This document shows, piece after piece, positions 1 to 12,057 of a DNA stretch of 64,000 nt; position 1 is the stretch's first letter, and each line of letters opens with the position of its first letter. The DNA is from Primulina eburnea (lineage: Eukaryota; Streptophyta; Magnoliopsida; Lamiales; Gesneriaceae), in contig NC_133101.1 in assembly GCF_022965805.1 (NCBI RefSeq), positions 14,913,054 through 14,977,053 of the forward strand, in the 5' to 3' direction. The position numbers and the translations under genes are program-made. Under the pieces are notes generated by a model. The model did no database searches and was not told the DNA's origin. It saw only the letters and a list, made by a program, of their open reading frames with translations.

Positions 1-390
1 TTAAAAAATATTTTACAAAAAAGAAACATAATTTGTAGAAGATTGAAATAACAAAATTCTTTGGTTTTATTTGCTTGTAAATGAAAGGAAAAAAAATTTC
101 CACAAAAAACTAAATTTGTGTGGAGACCTGCAAAGACATCAAATAGAGAAAAATATGCATTTCTTCTCAAAATGGACAAAACGATTTAAATAATTTATAA
201 TTGAAGACATTAAAAATATAAGAAAAAATTTCAACAACGAAAACCTTGAATTCAAAAAGATATCATTAGATTTCGAACGACAAAAAATTAAAAAGAATAA
301 AATACGATCATCAATTATCTCAATTGTAACGATATTGAAATATAAGTAATAGAAGACGATAACAACACAAGAATGAATATTGAGGATAAT
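1..390. other. AT-rich flank, no gene seen
   Basis: AT-rich sequence with no convincing coding potential. It is the left flank of the copia insertion that starts at 391; bases 386-390 (ataat) are the left target-site duplication, repeated at 6619-6623. Confidence 0.6.
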
Positions 391-672
391 TGTTGTGAAA
401 AAGTAAAAATTTATGGTATAAAGTAAAAATCTCAAACTCTCAAAATTTACCAAACTATACACTTTATAATATTTTTCTCTCTACTTAATTGTGATTTTCT
501 TCACAAATGAGAGATCTATTTATAGAGTTTCTTTACACATAATCCAAAAATAAAATTCATCATCACCTACATCATCACACACTAATTTTCAATATTTTCA
601 ACTCTTATTTTCAACATTCAAATATTCAACATTCAAATATTCAATACACACATTTTAAATTATTTTTCAACA
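391..672 (-). repeat. 3' LTR of the copia element
   Basis: 282 bp, begins TGTTGTGAAAAAG and ends TTTTTCAACA on the plus strand. It is the downstream LTR because the element reads leftwards, and it matches 6337-6618 apart from about 7 substitutions. Confidence 0.93.
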
Positions 673-681
673 CTCCCCCTT
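673..681 (-). other. Polypurine tract of the copia element
   Basis: Minus strand reads AAGGGGGAG directly against the 3' LTR, the expected plus-strand priming site of reverse transcription. Confidence 0.85.
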
Positions 682-837
682 ATGATGATGATCATGATAC
701 GATGATGTCTTCATTACGTGTTTTTGTACTGCCTCGTTAAAAACCTTACTTGGAAAAACCCATTGGGATAGAAACCATAGTAAGGGAAAAAGAGTGCAGT
801 CACGTAAACTCCCCCTGATGTTGACATGAACAATTCT

Positions 838-3037
838 TCACAAGTTTCGTAGATTGCGCATCCCAATATTATATATGTGCTTTCTGAATATTGTCGTAGG
901 TAGTGCCTTTGTGAAGAGATCTGATGAGTTTTCACTTGATTGAATGTGACGAACATCAATACATTTATTCTTCTCTAGCTCCTTGGTGAATGCGAAGAAC
1001 TTAGAAGGAATATGTTTAGTTCTGTCGCTTTTTATGTATCCCTCTTTCATTTGAGTAACACATGCAGCATTATCTTCATATAGTATCACAGGCTTCTCGT
1101 CGAATGATAATCCGCATGAGGTTTGGATATGTTGGGTCAATGATTTTAACCACACACATTCACGACTTGCTTCATGTAGTGCAATAATCTCGGCATGATT
1201 TGATGAAGTTGTTACAAGCGTTTGTTTCTGTGAACGCCAAGATATTGCAGTGCCTCCACGAGTAAATACATATCCAGTTTGGGAACGTGCCTTGTCTGGA
1301 TCAGATAAGTATCCAGCATCAGCATAACCAATTATACTTGGACTAGCATCTTTTGAATACAAAAGTCTCAAGTCTGTCGTTGCTCGTAGATAACGGAATA
1401 TATGTTTAATTCCGTTCCAGTGTCTCTTTGTTGGATATGTGCTAAATCTTGCCAACAGATTCACGGCAAAAGATATATCAGGCCTTGTACAATTTGTAAG
1501 GTACATATGGGCACTAATGGCACTTAGATATGGTACTTCTGGACCAAGAATATCTTCATCATCTTCACATGGACGGAATGGATCCTTTTCTATGTTTACT
1601 GATCTAACAACCATTGGAGTACTTAAAGGATTTGCTTTATCCATATTAAAACGTTTAAGGATCTTTTCTGTATAATTTGTCTGGTGAACAAACATTCCAC
1701 ATTCTTTTTGTTCAATTTGTAAACCAAGACAATACTTGGTTTTTCCAAGATCCTTCATTTCAAATTCTTCCTTCAAGTATGACACAACTTCTTGAATTTC
1801 CTTATTTGTTCCAATGATGTTTAAATCATCAACATATACAGCAATAATTACGCATCCGGATGTTGTTTTCCTAATGAAAACACAAGGGCATATTGAATTA
1901 TTTACATATCCCTTTTTCATCAAGTGATCACTTAGTCGATTATACCACATTCGACCTGATTGCTTTAACCCATATAATGATCTTTGTAATTTCACAGAAT
2001 AACATTCCCTGGGTTTTGAACTTTGTGCTTCAGGCATCTTAAATCCTTCAGGGATTTTCATATATATATATATATATATTACTATCAAGTGATCCATATA
2101 AGTAAGCTGTAACAACATCCATAAGACGCATTTCTAAATTTTCAGATACCGCCAAGCTAATCAAATACCGAAACGTAATTGCATCCATCACAGGAGAATA
2201 CGTTTCTTCATAATCAATTCCAGGCCTTTGAGAAAAACCTTGTGCAACAAGTCGAGCTTTATATCTTACTATTTCATTTTTCTCATTTCGCTTTCGAATA
2301 AAAACCCATTTGTATCCAACAGGTTTTACACCTTCAGGTGTAAGGACTATAGGTCCAAAAACATTACGTTTATTTAGCGAATCTAATTCAACCTGGATGG
2401 CATCTTTCCATTTTATCCAATCCTGCCGATTTTTACATTCATCAAAAGATTTTGGTTCATGATATTCGTTATCATTTATGATGTCGATTGTCACATTATA
2501 AGAAAATATATCATCAATTTCATCTATATCTTTTCGGTTCCATATTTTTCCAGTATTAATGTAATTGATAGAGATTTCATGATTCTCGTCAGTTTGTGGT
2601 TCTGACAGAACATTTTCATCATCATGTGTTTCTTCAGGAACATCATTCTCTATTTTATGATCATCATGTGTTTCTTCAGAAACATCATTCTTTATTTTGT
2701 GATCATCGTGTTTCTCTATGAATTTTCTTTTTCGAGGATTTTTATCCTTGGAACCGACTGGCCTTCCACGCTTCAAGCGTTTAATGACATCATGAGTATC
2801 TTCCATTTGTTTCTTTGGAATTTCAATTCGAGCAGGGGCATTTGCAGCATGTATATATGATTTAGTTACCCATTTTGTGTCTGCAAATGCATCTGGTATT
2901 TGATTTGCTATTCTTTGCAAGTGTACAATTTGTTGTACATCTTTTTCACATTGTTTTGTTCTTGGATCCAGATGTAACAATGATGATACATACCATGTAA
3001 TTTCCTTTTCGGTATGTTTTTGTTCTCCCCCTAACAT
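838..3037 (-). pseudogene. copia pol: reverse transcriptase and RNase H
   Basis: The part from 3037 to about 2048 covers the C-terminal integrase/linker region and the start of reverse transcriptase (KWVFIRKRNEK, RYKARLVAQGFSQ). The part from 2118 to 838 continues with the catalytic motif YVDDLNIIG and then RNase H (GYADAGYLSD, YEDNAACV, DRTKHI), ending at a stop at 838. The two parts are in different frames. The change lies in a TA dinucleotide run at 2060-2079. In the intact family these domains form one polyprotein that copies the RNA genome into DNA; here it is broken. Confidence 0.92.
2060..2079. repeat. TA microsatellite inside the RT reading frame
   Basis: About ten AT dinucleotides in a row. 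The reverse transcriptase frame changes across this run, so slippage here most likely caused the frameshift. Confidence 0.8.
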
Positions 3038-4355
3038 TGGGAGATTTCCTCATTAAAATGACAATCAGCAAAACGTGCTGTGAACACGTCGCCTGTTTGA
3101 GGTTCAAGATATCGAATGATTGATGGACTATCATAACCGATATAAATTCCAACCTTTCTTTGAGGTCCCATTTCTTTCGTTGTGGTGGTGCAATAGGCAC
3201 ATACACCATACATCCAAAAATTCTCAGATGAGAAATGTCTGGTTCTTTACCAAATGCAAGCTGTAATGGGGAGTATTTATGATATGCACTTGGTCTGATG
3301 CGAATTAATGAAGCAGCATGTAAAATTGCATGTCCCCATATAGAAATAGGGAGCTTTGTTTTCATAATCATTGGTCTAGCAATCATTTGCAGACGTTTAA
3401 TCAATGATTCAGCCAATCCATTCTGTGTATGTACATGAGCAACATGATGCTCAACAATGATTCCCACAGACATACAATAATCATTGAAAGTCTGGGAAGT
3501 AAATTCACCAGCATTATCAAGTCTAATTTTCTTGATTGTATAATCGGGAAACTGATTTCTCAATTTTATTATTTGAGCAAGTAATCTTGCAAATGCAACA
3601 TTTCGAGTTGACAATAAACATACATGTGACCATCTGCTGGAGGCATCAATCAATACCATTAAGTATCTGAATGGTCCACATGGTGGATGGATTGGTCCAC
3701 AAATATCACCCTGAATACGTTCAAGAAACATTGGTGATTCAGTTTGGATTGTGACTGGTGATGGTCTTATAATAAGTTTTCCAAGAGAACATGCTTTACA
3801 TTGAAACTTCTTATTCTGAAAGATCTTCTGGTCTTTCAGTGGATGACCATGTGTATTTTCTATAATTCTTCGCATCATTGTTGAACCAGGATGTCCCAAT
3901 CAATCATGTCAATTGGTTAATATCGAAGAATTATCAACTACCATGTTTGATTCAATGGGACTTATATGTGTATAATGCAATCCAGTAGGGAGCATTGGTA
4001 GTTTTTCAATCACATATTTCTTTCCTGATTTATATGTGATAAGACACATATATTTCTCATTTCCTTCATTCATTGTTTGAGTATCATACCCATGGGAATA
4101 TATATCATTAAAACTCAACAAATTTCTTTTCGATTATGGTGAATATAAAGCATCATTGATCAAAAATTTTGTACCATTAGGTAACAAAAATTGTGCTTTA
4201 CCACATCCTTTAATCAAGTCTACAGGACCTGATATTGTATTCACCGTTGATTTTGTTGATTTTAGTCCCAAGAAATATCTTTTATCTCGGAGGATAGTGT
4301 GCGTTGTACCACTATCGGGTATGCAAACTTCAGCTTTGCTCATAGCATTTTCCAT
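3031..4355 (-). pseudogene. copia pol: protease and integrase
   Basis: From 4355 downwards the minus strand encodes an aspartic protease segment with the active-site motif DSGTTHT. The pre-integrase zinc finger follows (H..H..C..C, ending CKACSLGK), then the integrase core with WSHVCLLS, the LDNAGEF block and a following E. The frame is interrupted by stops at 4134-4136, 3909-3911 and 3900-3902. It shifts at about 3170-3200 and again at about 3035-3050. Protease normally cleaves the polyprotein and integrase inserts the cDNA; neither can be made intact from this copy. Confidence 0.9.
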
Positions 4356-4482
4356 ATTTGAACTTCAAAAAAATATGCAATGAAATAAAATTACTGATAA
4401 TACATATATAAATATAACACATATCATAATTGTATAATAAAACATTATTATATGAATACATGAAAAACAAATTATTGTACAT

Positions 4483-5624
4483 TTATATTCTACCACTATA
4501 TTGTTCATTTTCAGAAAAATCATTGAGAAAATCTGCAGCATCAAAATTGTTCATTTCTATCCCACCAACATGTTGATCATTTCCAGAGAAATCAATCATA
4601 AAATCACCAGCATCAAAATGAGTTGAATCACTCAAACGGTCATTGCGTTCAGTGAAGTTGGTCTCCTTTTCTTTCCCCTTTAATGATTCTTTATAAAGTT
4701 TACAAAGGTGCTCAGGGGCTCGACAAACTTTGGACCAATGTCCTGGAGTACCACATTTGTAACAAGAACTTTCATATCTTTTTGAGTGATTCTCATTAAC
4801 ACTTGTATTCTCATGATGCCTTTTCAGTGGATGGTTTGGGACGATCTTTTGAGATGAGTTATAAAAATAACTATCTCTATTATTTTCAAAACCACGGCCT
4901 CGACCATGACCACGACCACGGCCAATTCCACGTCCACGTCCACGTCCACGACCTCGACCTCGACCAAAATCTTGTCTTTGAATTTGATTTTGGTTTCGAG
5001 GTTTAAATTCATTTTTACTTACAGCATTTACTTCTGGAAATGCTGTTGATCCAGTGGGTCGGGACTGATGATTTCTCATTAATAGCTCGTTGTTTTTTCC
5101 GCCACAAGAAGACAGGCGATGAGCTCAGAATATCTCGCAAATCCACGTACTCTATATTGTTGCTGTAGAGTAATATTTGATGCATGAAACGTGGAAAATG
5201 TTTTTTCAAGCATCTCAGATTCTGTGACCTCATGTCCACAAAATTTTAGCTGCGAGATTACTCGATACATCGCTGAATTATAATCACTGACTTTCTTAAA
5301 ATCTTGGAATCTTAACATATTTCATTCATCACGGGCGGTCGGAAGTATAACTTCCCTTATATGTTCAAATCTTTCTTTCAATCCTTTCCACAAAGCCATG
5401 GGATTTTTTTCAGTCAGATATTCACATTTTAATCCCTCGTCGAGATGTCGACGCAAAAATATCATGGCTCTTGCCTTTTCTTGTGATGTACATATGTCAT
5501 TTTCTTTAATAGTCTCGCTTAGACCCAATGACTCAGGATGCATTTCTACATCTAGAGTCCATGGCATATAATTCTTTCCCGTGATGTCGAGCACAACAAA
5601 TTCGAGCTTTGTGAAATTTGACAT
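4483..5624 (-). pseudogene. copia gag with CCHC zinc knuckle
   Basis: Starts at an ATG at 5624 (MSNFTKLEF). It has a gag capsid-like region (MALWKGLKERFEH; YNSAMYRVISQLKFCG), then an Arg-Gly-rich stretch and one zinc knuckle (CYKCGTPGHWSKVC). The frame is interrupted by a TGA at 5319-5321, and a one-base loss in an A run near 5090-5100 shifts the frame before the zinc knuckle. Gag would build the virus-like particle that packages element RNA. Confidence 0.88.
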
Positions 5625-6320
5625 GGTGGTACTAAAAAAATTACGATACATTTTATTAGTTAATGAATATTGCAATACAAAGTAATGGATAAACAACAAC
5701 TACAATCATTTGTAAAAATAAAGAAAACACACGAGGAGGATATTCTCCGATAAATACAAGACTCGTGAGTATGATAACCAAAATAATTAAAAATAACCTT
5801 GAGAAAGCCATCTTCTTTTTTCTTCGAAAAATTTGATGAAGAATAATTTTTAGAGAAGAAGAGAAAGTTGGAGTGATTGAATGTGTTTGTGAGATGATAT
5901 TTATAGGGCAAAAACTAGCCGTTTGTTGCCGTTTATGACCGTTGATGTACAGAAAATAAATGTATGTATTTGTATAATTTTATGGTAATAATATGATGTA
6001 TATAATATTAGACATGTTTAAATAATTATGTATATCATATCATAATATTATAAGGAGTGTCATAATTTATTTTGTTTAAAAAATTTATAGGCTTTTATAC
6101 TTGTTGTATCCATTGCCGGGAGTGTGGGATGTCGTCTTAACATCCTCTCAGGATTTATAACTAGTTTTTGAAAAAAAATTATTTTTATTATTAATAATAA
6201 CATTATATTATATATTAAATATATATACACAATAAATAAATAACAGTAAAATAAAAATTATTACTTTTGTTACCTTTTTCTTCTGTTCGGAGCTTGGAAA
6301 AGTATGTAGGACTTTTAGAG

Positions 6321-6336
6321 CTTCGTGCTGATAACG
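6321..6336 (-). other. Probable primer-binding site
   Basis: Directly inside the 5' LTR. The minus strand begins cgttatcagcacgaag, where copia elements carry a tRNA-complementary site. It resembles the initiator-Met site only partly (TATCAG core). Confidence 0.5.
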
Positions 6337-6618
6337 TGTTGTGAAAAAGTAAAAATTTATGGTAAAAAGTAAAAATCTCAAACTCTCAAAATTTACCAAA
6401 CTACACACTTTATAATATTTTTCTCTCTACTCAATTGTGATTTTCTTCACAAATGAGAGATCTATTTATAGAGTTTCTTTACACATAATCCAAAAATAAA
6501 ATTCATCATCACCTACATCATCACACACAACTTTTCAATATTTACAACTATTATTTTCAACATTCAAATATTCAACATTCAAATATTCAATACACACATT
6601 TTAAATTATTTTTCAACA
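6337..6618 (-). repeat. 5' LTR of the copia element
   Basis: 282 bp copy of the 391-672 LTR, followed by the right target duplication ataat at 6619-6623. Because the element reads leftwards, this LTR is its promoter. Confidence 0.93.
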
Positions 6619-6893
6619 ATAATGATATTATTGCAGGGAAAGATTTTCAGCATCAAAATTATTATATAAAAAAGTCGTCCAACAAAAGAATCAAAAAATA
6701 CATATATGAAAATGCAAACGATTGATTTCGACAGCACCATAAGATTTGCTAATGAATATGATGAGAATATTGTTTTTTTTCACAAAGAAGAAAAAAAATG
6801 ATGACAAAAAAAACGTGAAAGAAATAAAAATTGAAAATATAAAAGAAGAAAACATTTGACGCACTAATTTAATTTAAGGTTTGGAATATATTA

Positions 6894-7379
6894 TCTATAT
6901 TGTATTTTTATTTTTCATAAATCAGTAGCACGTGGTAAAATAGGTGGTCAACGCTATGTATTATACTTTTTTCTTCTCTCGAATTTAATTTTAATAACTG
7001 TATGATATAAATTATATATTATATTTTCTCCAATGTCTAATTTATACAAAATTATAAGATTTATTACTAATATGTTTTTCAACAATTATTAATTTATTTA
7101 GATTGCGCTTGGATGAATTGATTTCAAATTCATGGATTAGAATTATAATTTTATTGTTAACAATGAAACAATAGATCAAATCTTGAATTTACACATATAT
7201 TATATTGTACAAATTTTGTTATACATGTAACATTACTCATTTTTCTATTGACTAAAATCGCATGAAAACCATTAATATATAATTTTCTGTAAATTAATCT
7301 CTTTTGATCTCATTTCTTTAACAATAATAATTGATAATAGAAGTGTATTTTCACGTGCGTCGCACGTGTCTTTTCCTAG
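6894..7379 (+). mobile_element. Possible non-autonomous Helitron
   Basis: The right end has the Helitron 3' signature: an 8 bp perfect hairpin (CACGTGCG-T-CGCACGTG, 7352-7368), a 7 base spacer, CTAG at 7376-7379 and a following T. A candidate 5' end, A|TCTATATTGTATT, lies at 6893/6894 but is weakly supported. No coding sequence is seen inside. Confidence 0.5.
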
Positions 7380-9534
7380 TATAAATAAATATCCACATTT
7401 TGTCAAATGCAAATGTGAGAAAATGCATTTAAATGTGATAATATGATATTTGGGTAAGGTATGGATATCCAATCCTCCGACGTGTATGGAGATGAAGATG
7501 AAATTTAATATCCGATGTGGATGGGATGGGGATGATGATAAATATAATAAATGGGGATGCAAACGAATGATATAAATTCCTACTCAAACCTGACCCATTG
7601 TCATCACTAATGTCATCAGCTAAAATTTTAATATTTTATTTTTTTTAATCATATATAGATAAACAATATTAAAAAAAAACATCTTATTTTTAAAATGTGA
7701 TATTCTTCATATTTTATCCCAAGATTGTGTTGGTCTCTTATTAGACGATCGATCTCATGGGTCTATATCCGTGAGAAGGGTCAACCTGATTCATATATAC
7801 CATAAAAAGTTATGTTTTTGGCATAAAAATTAATATTTTCATGAGTTGGGTCGGACTGAAGTTCGTCTCATAAAATGGTTATGTGAACGATGCATAAAAG
7901 TCGAAACGTAAAAAAAATATGTATTTAATTTTTAATTAAAAAAATTACTCATATAAAGTCATAAAATAGAAAAATATATGAGTATATTTCATATGAGACA
8001 GTATCACACATGAGACATATTCATATTTTATCTATCTGTTTCACAAATCTAACTAATAAGACGGTCTCATAGAAATTTTTGCGATAAAATAATTCATAAA
8101 AACAATATATTTTAAACTAAACATATTAAAATTTCATACTCTTGAAAACACAAAAGTCTCGATACTATAAATATGAATAGTTTTATACAACTATATTATA
8201 TATCGAGAAAAACATTGGAATTATCTAGCTTTTTTATTGGACTTTGATTCCTTGTCTTGTGTATCATTTGGAACAGACTTGTTTTTATTGGGTTTATTTG
8301 GACTCCAGAAATGAACGAAGCAAGATCGTTTTGGAAGACGAACCTCACATTGTTTAAAAACAATCTGAAATTTTAACATTTTATTTTATTTAAAATTATA
8401 TCGATTTACTGTAATATTTAGTGTGTGTATATATATATATATCTATATCTATATTCTATATATATATATAGTGTGTGTATATATTCTCGTGACATTTAGT
8501 ATTACCTTTGTATTCTTTTTTCACTTGTTTTATCATTCTTCTTCGTTTTTTTTTTATTGTTTTCTCCTTGCTTTTCTTTGTCTTCTTTGCGACATTCGTT
8601 TTTTTTTTAATTTTATTTCCACCCTGTTTTTCCCTCTTTGTGGCATTTGTGTTTTAGTCATTATTCATGTTATAAAATTATTTGATTAGTGAGAATAAAT
8701 TTGATTTAAAAAAATGATTTCTAAAATGTAAAATAACAACTATATCATATTTGTTAGGTGCAATAATTGTTTATGTAAGGTATAACAATCCAAATGTGAC
8801 GTTTAAGTTGTTTTACGATTTTAAAAGATTTTAATTAATGTTGCATCGTTATCCCGGTTATAACTTTTGGTAAATCGACAAATGCGTGATCTTACAATTG
8901 GTATACATAAGAGTCAAAGTCATGAGATCGATTCCCATATATTGCAATTAGTGTAATTATTGATATTGTTGGAGTACAATAATTGTCCTTGTTGGATACA
9001 TCGATCGAATCATGATGATTGAGATACTGCAGCGTTTAAAATATCTGAGTTGATGTGTAATATCTATTCTATAAAAGGAAAACGTTAAACAAAATTCGCA
9101 AGGAGTTAAAAGTTAGCAAAAACACAATTGATATTTAACTTAATAACAAGTTTAGGGGTTTTATTTTAACATCATTATGATAATTTAGTTAATTAAGAGA
9201 ATTTTATTTGACAATCACTATAGGCACTCCATTTAAATACATTGAGATTTTGGTTTTAGTAAAATTTACTATTCTCTTAATTTTATTTATATTGTTTTCA
9301 TTGTGAATGATATTTGGATGAAAAATATCTTTGTTAATTTGATAGAGCTATTATTATGTTATAATCATGCAAATTGAAAATTGTTATATAAATAAGTGAA
9401 TATATTTGATTTATCGTCATGTTGTATTTTTATTTATTGTGTTTTGATATATTTAGATTAATAAATACTCATAAACAAGATGTTATTCAAACGATTTTAA
9501 AAATTATCTAAATCTCGTTATTATATTTTTCATT
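7380..9534. other. Intergenic, AT-rich, old repeats
   Basis: No gene recognised. It holds two decayed relatives of the GTGAGACGGTCTCAC repeat (about 7735-7900 and 7980-8085), a TA/TG microsatellite (8422-8480), T-rich runs and an isolated retroelement-like fragment at about 8915-8945. Confidence 0.5.
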
Positions 9535-9558
9535 AACCACGTGCGATATCATTCCTAG
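9535..9558 (+). mobile_element. Degenerate Helitron-like 3' end
   Basis: Contains CACGTGCGAT, then CTAG (9555-9558) and T, like the end at 7352-7380 but with the second hairpin arm lost. The sequence after CTAG also resembles that after 7379. Confidence 0.3.
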
Positions 9559-9599
9559 TATAGATAAAAGCATCCACATTTCTAAAGCACGAGAAGAAA

Positions 9600-9838
9600 T
9601 GATCATGGATCATTCTCATTACCAGCATACAAAAACTTGTGAGCACTTAATTTACACAACTTGAAGCTCATTGATTGTACTTCTACAACATAATCTTTAA
9701 CACTCCAAATCCTCCTAACTTCTAAGTCTCTCCATCCGACTTCTGGGATGGAACAACACAGTCGAAATCGAAATTTTTCGAAAAAACAGAAAGATGAAAC
9801 CTTAACCATAAAACTTAGAACCACTAAAGATTATTACC
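9600..9838 (-). other. Probable 3' UTR of arginine decarboxylase
   Basis: Sequence directly downstream of the ADC stop, less AT-rich than the intergenic DNA beyond it. Only short chance reading frames are present. The polyadenylation site was not identified. Confidence 0.4.
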
Positions 9839-11980
9839 TCAAGCCATGAAATAAGACCACTGCTCGTCCTCGGCAGCAACTGAGCCGCCGTCCGGAGCAT
9901 TCGTCTCATTATTGCAATAAGAGTGAGTGCCATTTTTAGCATTAATGCTGCTAGAAGATGTAGACGTGAGGTACGGCATGTTACTGAAACAAGAACCAAT
10001 GCGATTTACAAGAGCTGCACAGCTGCTATCATCAACTGTGAATTCTTCGGCACGTTGCTTGAGGGTCTCAAACATGACCTTGGGCTCATGCTGCATCAAC
10101 AGTAGCACGTCTCCGCAAGATGGCCCAGGCATGGCACGCGTCACTGAGAAGCTGTGTGGGCCATCGCTCTGCGAGATACGCACTACACTCGGGCCACCGA
10201 ACAGGTTGTGAACGCCCCCCAAGGCTTCCTCATAAGCCCCACCTAAGAACATTCCCAAGTAGTATGCCCCACCATTTTCATTCAAACCTCTGTTGCCTTC
10301 TAATTCATGCAGAGGTAGACTGGACTCGCCTCCGATGAACTTGTTGATCATTCCATCGCTGTCGCAGGTCAAGTCCGATAAAATCCCCCTCATCGTAGGC
10401 CTCTCGTCGAGCCTGTGGATTGGAATAATCGGAAACAACTGGCCAATTCCCCAAAAATCAGGAAGTGAGGTGAAAATTGATAGGTTCACATTATAAATCT
10501 GAACAGGGTCAGACACCCTGATTGCCTTGGACACGAATTCACAGAGGCCATCAACTGATGCTAGCTGTTCCATATCTAAAGAACCTTGCTTGAATTGTTC
10601 GACACACTTCTGTTTCAGCTGCTCTGCGTAGAGTAAGCAACTGTGATACTCGCCATGAGCTGATGCCTCGAATAAATTCCGGTAATCAATAAGAGCATCA
10701 TTGGTCAAATTCTCCACAAAAATTTGAAGCTCGGCAGAAGATATCTGTGGAGAATCATGGTAACTTGTTGAAACTGCTTCGAACACTAAAATCGAGTGCT
10801 GAGAAACAATTGCACGTCCGCTTTCACTGCAAATAATGGGATGTTTAACTCCCTTGCGGTCACAGATGAATCTGACCCCCTGAACAACAGCTGAAGCATA
10901 TTCTTGAAGGCTGTAACTAACAGAAATATCTGAATCTTGAGACTTTGAGCCATCATAATCGATTCCCAGGCCTCCGCCTATGTCAATGACTTTCATACAA
11001 GCTCCAAGGCGAACCAGCTCACAGTAAATCTGAGCAGCCTCGTGAACAGCATCAGCAAGCAAAAATGTAGAAGGAATCTGAGATCCAATATGGAAATGCA
11101 GCAGCTGCAAACAATCCAGCATCTCACACTGCTGCAATTTCTTAACAACTAGGAGAATTTGGCTTGTCGTAAGCCCAAATTTTCCTGCCTCACCCGAGGT
11201 AGAACCAAAATGGCCGGAATGCTTGGTTCGGAGTTTTGCACGAAGTCCAATCACAGGCCGAACACCGAGTTTCCTGCTCATATCAATAACGACATCTAGC
11301 TCTTCCTCTAGCTCAAGCACAATGACAGCATTCAAATGTAGCTTTGTGGCCGCAAGAGCAAGAGATATGTATTCTACATCCTTGAATCCATTGCACACCA
11401 AAAGCGCTTCTGGGCTTCCATTACAGAGACTGCTCATGGCTACGAGAAGCTCCGGTTTGGACCCCGCTTCCAGTCCAAAGCGGAAGCCTGACCCGAATTT
11501 TACAATGTCATCAACCACAAACTTGTCTTGATTGCATTTCACTGGATAAACGCCCTGGTAATGTGCTCCATACTCCTGCGAATGGATAGCGCGATCAAAA
11601 GAAGCCTGCAGAGACTCAAGGCGATTCTTCAGCACATCAGGGAAACGAATAACAAGAGGAAGCTGAATCCCGAGTCCGCCAGATGTTTTCGGTTCGGAAG
11701 CCTTCTTCACGACTTTGAGAAGATCGATTTCTTGGTGCACCAGAGTCTTAACTCCATGAGGGTGAACAGAAACATTTCCGTTGGCGTTGACGGTGAAGTA
11801 AGGCGCGCCCCACCCATTCATACGGTAAAGCAACGCCGAGTGGGCGGATGACCAGGAGGAGACGGCGGATACGGAATTGTCGGAAGGTTGAGTTGCCGGG
11901 AGAGTGCTGTCCCAGCTAGGTACACCGTAGGGAGGCGGAGGAGGAACGGCAGCGTCCACGCAACAAGCAAGGGCAGGCAT
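9839..11980 (-). CDS. ADC: Arginine decarboxylase
   Basis: Intact intronless frame of 713 residues, the usual length for plant ADC (EC 4.1.1.19). It is a PLP enzyme that turns arginine into agmatine and CO2, the first step of the plant agmatine route to putrescine. Seen in the protein: an N-terminal extension before [16 protein letters not shown]; the PLP-lysine block [11 protein letters not shown] (about residue 150); the HFHIGSQ motif; the glycine-rich phosphate-binding loop [10 protein letters not shown] (about 340); CSESGRA (about 390); and the active-site cysteine block DLTCDSDG (about 545). The Met at 11980 begins [11 protein letters not shown], as in other plant ADCs, with no in-frame upstream alternative. 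A GC-rich leader element lies about 105 bases upstream. No defects were seen, so it is probably functional. Confidence 0.97.
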   Translation of the reverse strand: MPALACCVDAAVPPPPPYGVPSWDSTLPATQPSDNSVSAVSSWSSAHSALLYRMNGWGAPYFTVNANGNVSVHPHGVKTLVHQEIDLLKVVKKASEPKTSGGLGIQLPLVIRFPDVLKNRLESLQASFDRAIHSQEYGAHYQGVYPVKCNQDKFVVDDIVKFGSGFRFGLEAGSKPELLVAMSSLCNGSPEALLVCNGFKDVEYISLALAATKLHLNAVIVLELEEELDVVIDMSRKLGVRPVIGLRAKLRTKHSGHFGSTSGEAGKFGLTTSQILLVVKKLQQCEMLDCLQLLHFHIGSQIPSTFLLADAVHEAAQIYCELVRLGACMKVIDIGGGLGIDYDGSKSQDSDISVSYSLQEYASAVVQGVRFICDRKGVKHPIICSESGRAIVSQHSILVFEAVSTSYHDSPQISSAELQIFVENLTNDALIDYRNLFEASAHGEYHSCLLYAEQLKQKCVEQFKQGSLDMEQLASVDGLCEFVSKAIRVSDPVQIYNVNLSIFTSLPDFWGIGQLFPIIPIHRLDERPTMRGILSDLTCDSDGMINKFIGGESSLPLHELEGNRGLNENGGAYYLGMFLGGAYEEALGGVHNLFGGPSVVRISQSDGPHSFSVTRAMPGPSCGDVLLLMQHEPKVMFETLKQRAEEFTVDDSSCAALVNRIGSCFSNMPYLTSTSSSSINAKNGTHSYCNNETNAPDGGSVAAEDEQWSYFMA

Positions 11981-12057
11981 CTCGTCACCGATCTACGATC
12001 TAACTGTTCTTTTCTTGAATTATACACAAAAAACAAATCAAAAAATTAAATTAAAAC

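Larger units (their letters stand above)
391..6618 (-). mobile_element. Ty1/copia LTR retrotransposon, full-length, decayed
   Basis: Two 282 bp LTRs (391-672 and 6337-6618), both starting TG and ending CA, flank an internal region that reads on the minus strand as gag, protease, integrase, reverse transcriptase and RNase H, the copia order. A 5 bp target duplication (ataat) abuts both ends. A purine tract lies inside the left LTR and a probable primer-binding site inside the right LTR, so the element is complete in structure. The two LTRs differ at about 7 of 282 positions by eye, which implies a fairly recent insertion. The coding region carries several nonsense codons and frameshifts, so this copy is not autonomous. 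The lineage within copia was not determined. Confidence 0.95.

Noticed and set aside
4803..5012. Frames with Asp-His or Val-rich repeats opposite and out of frame with gag
   Set aside because: Shadows of the Arg-Gly-rich gag segment.
8915..8945. tRNA-like phrase ending GATCGATTCCC
   Set aside because: Only a T-arm-like piece with no cloverleaf. It looks more like a retroelement fragment than a tRNA gene.
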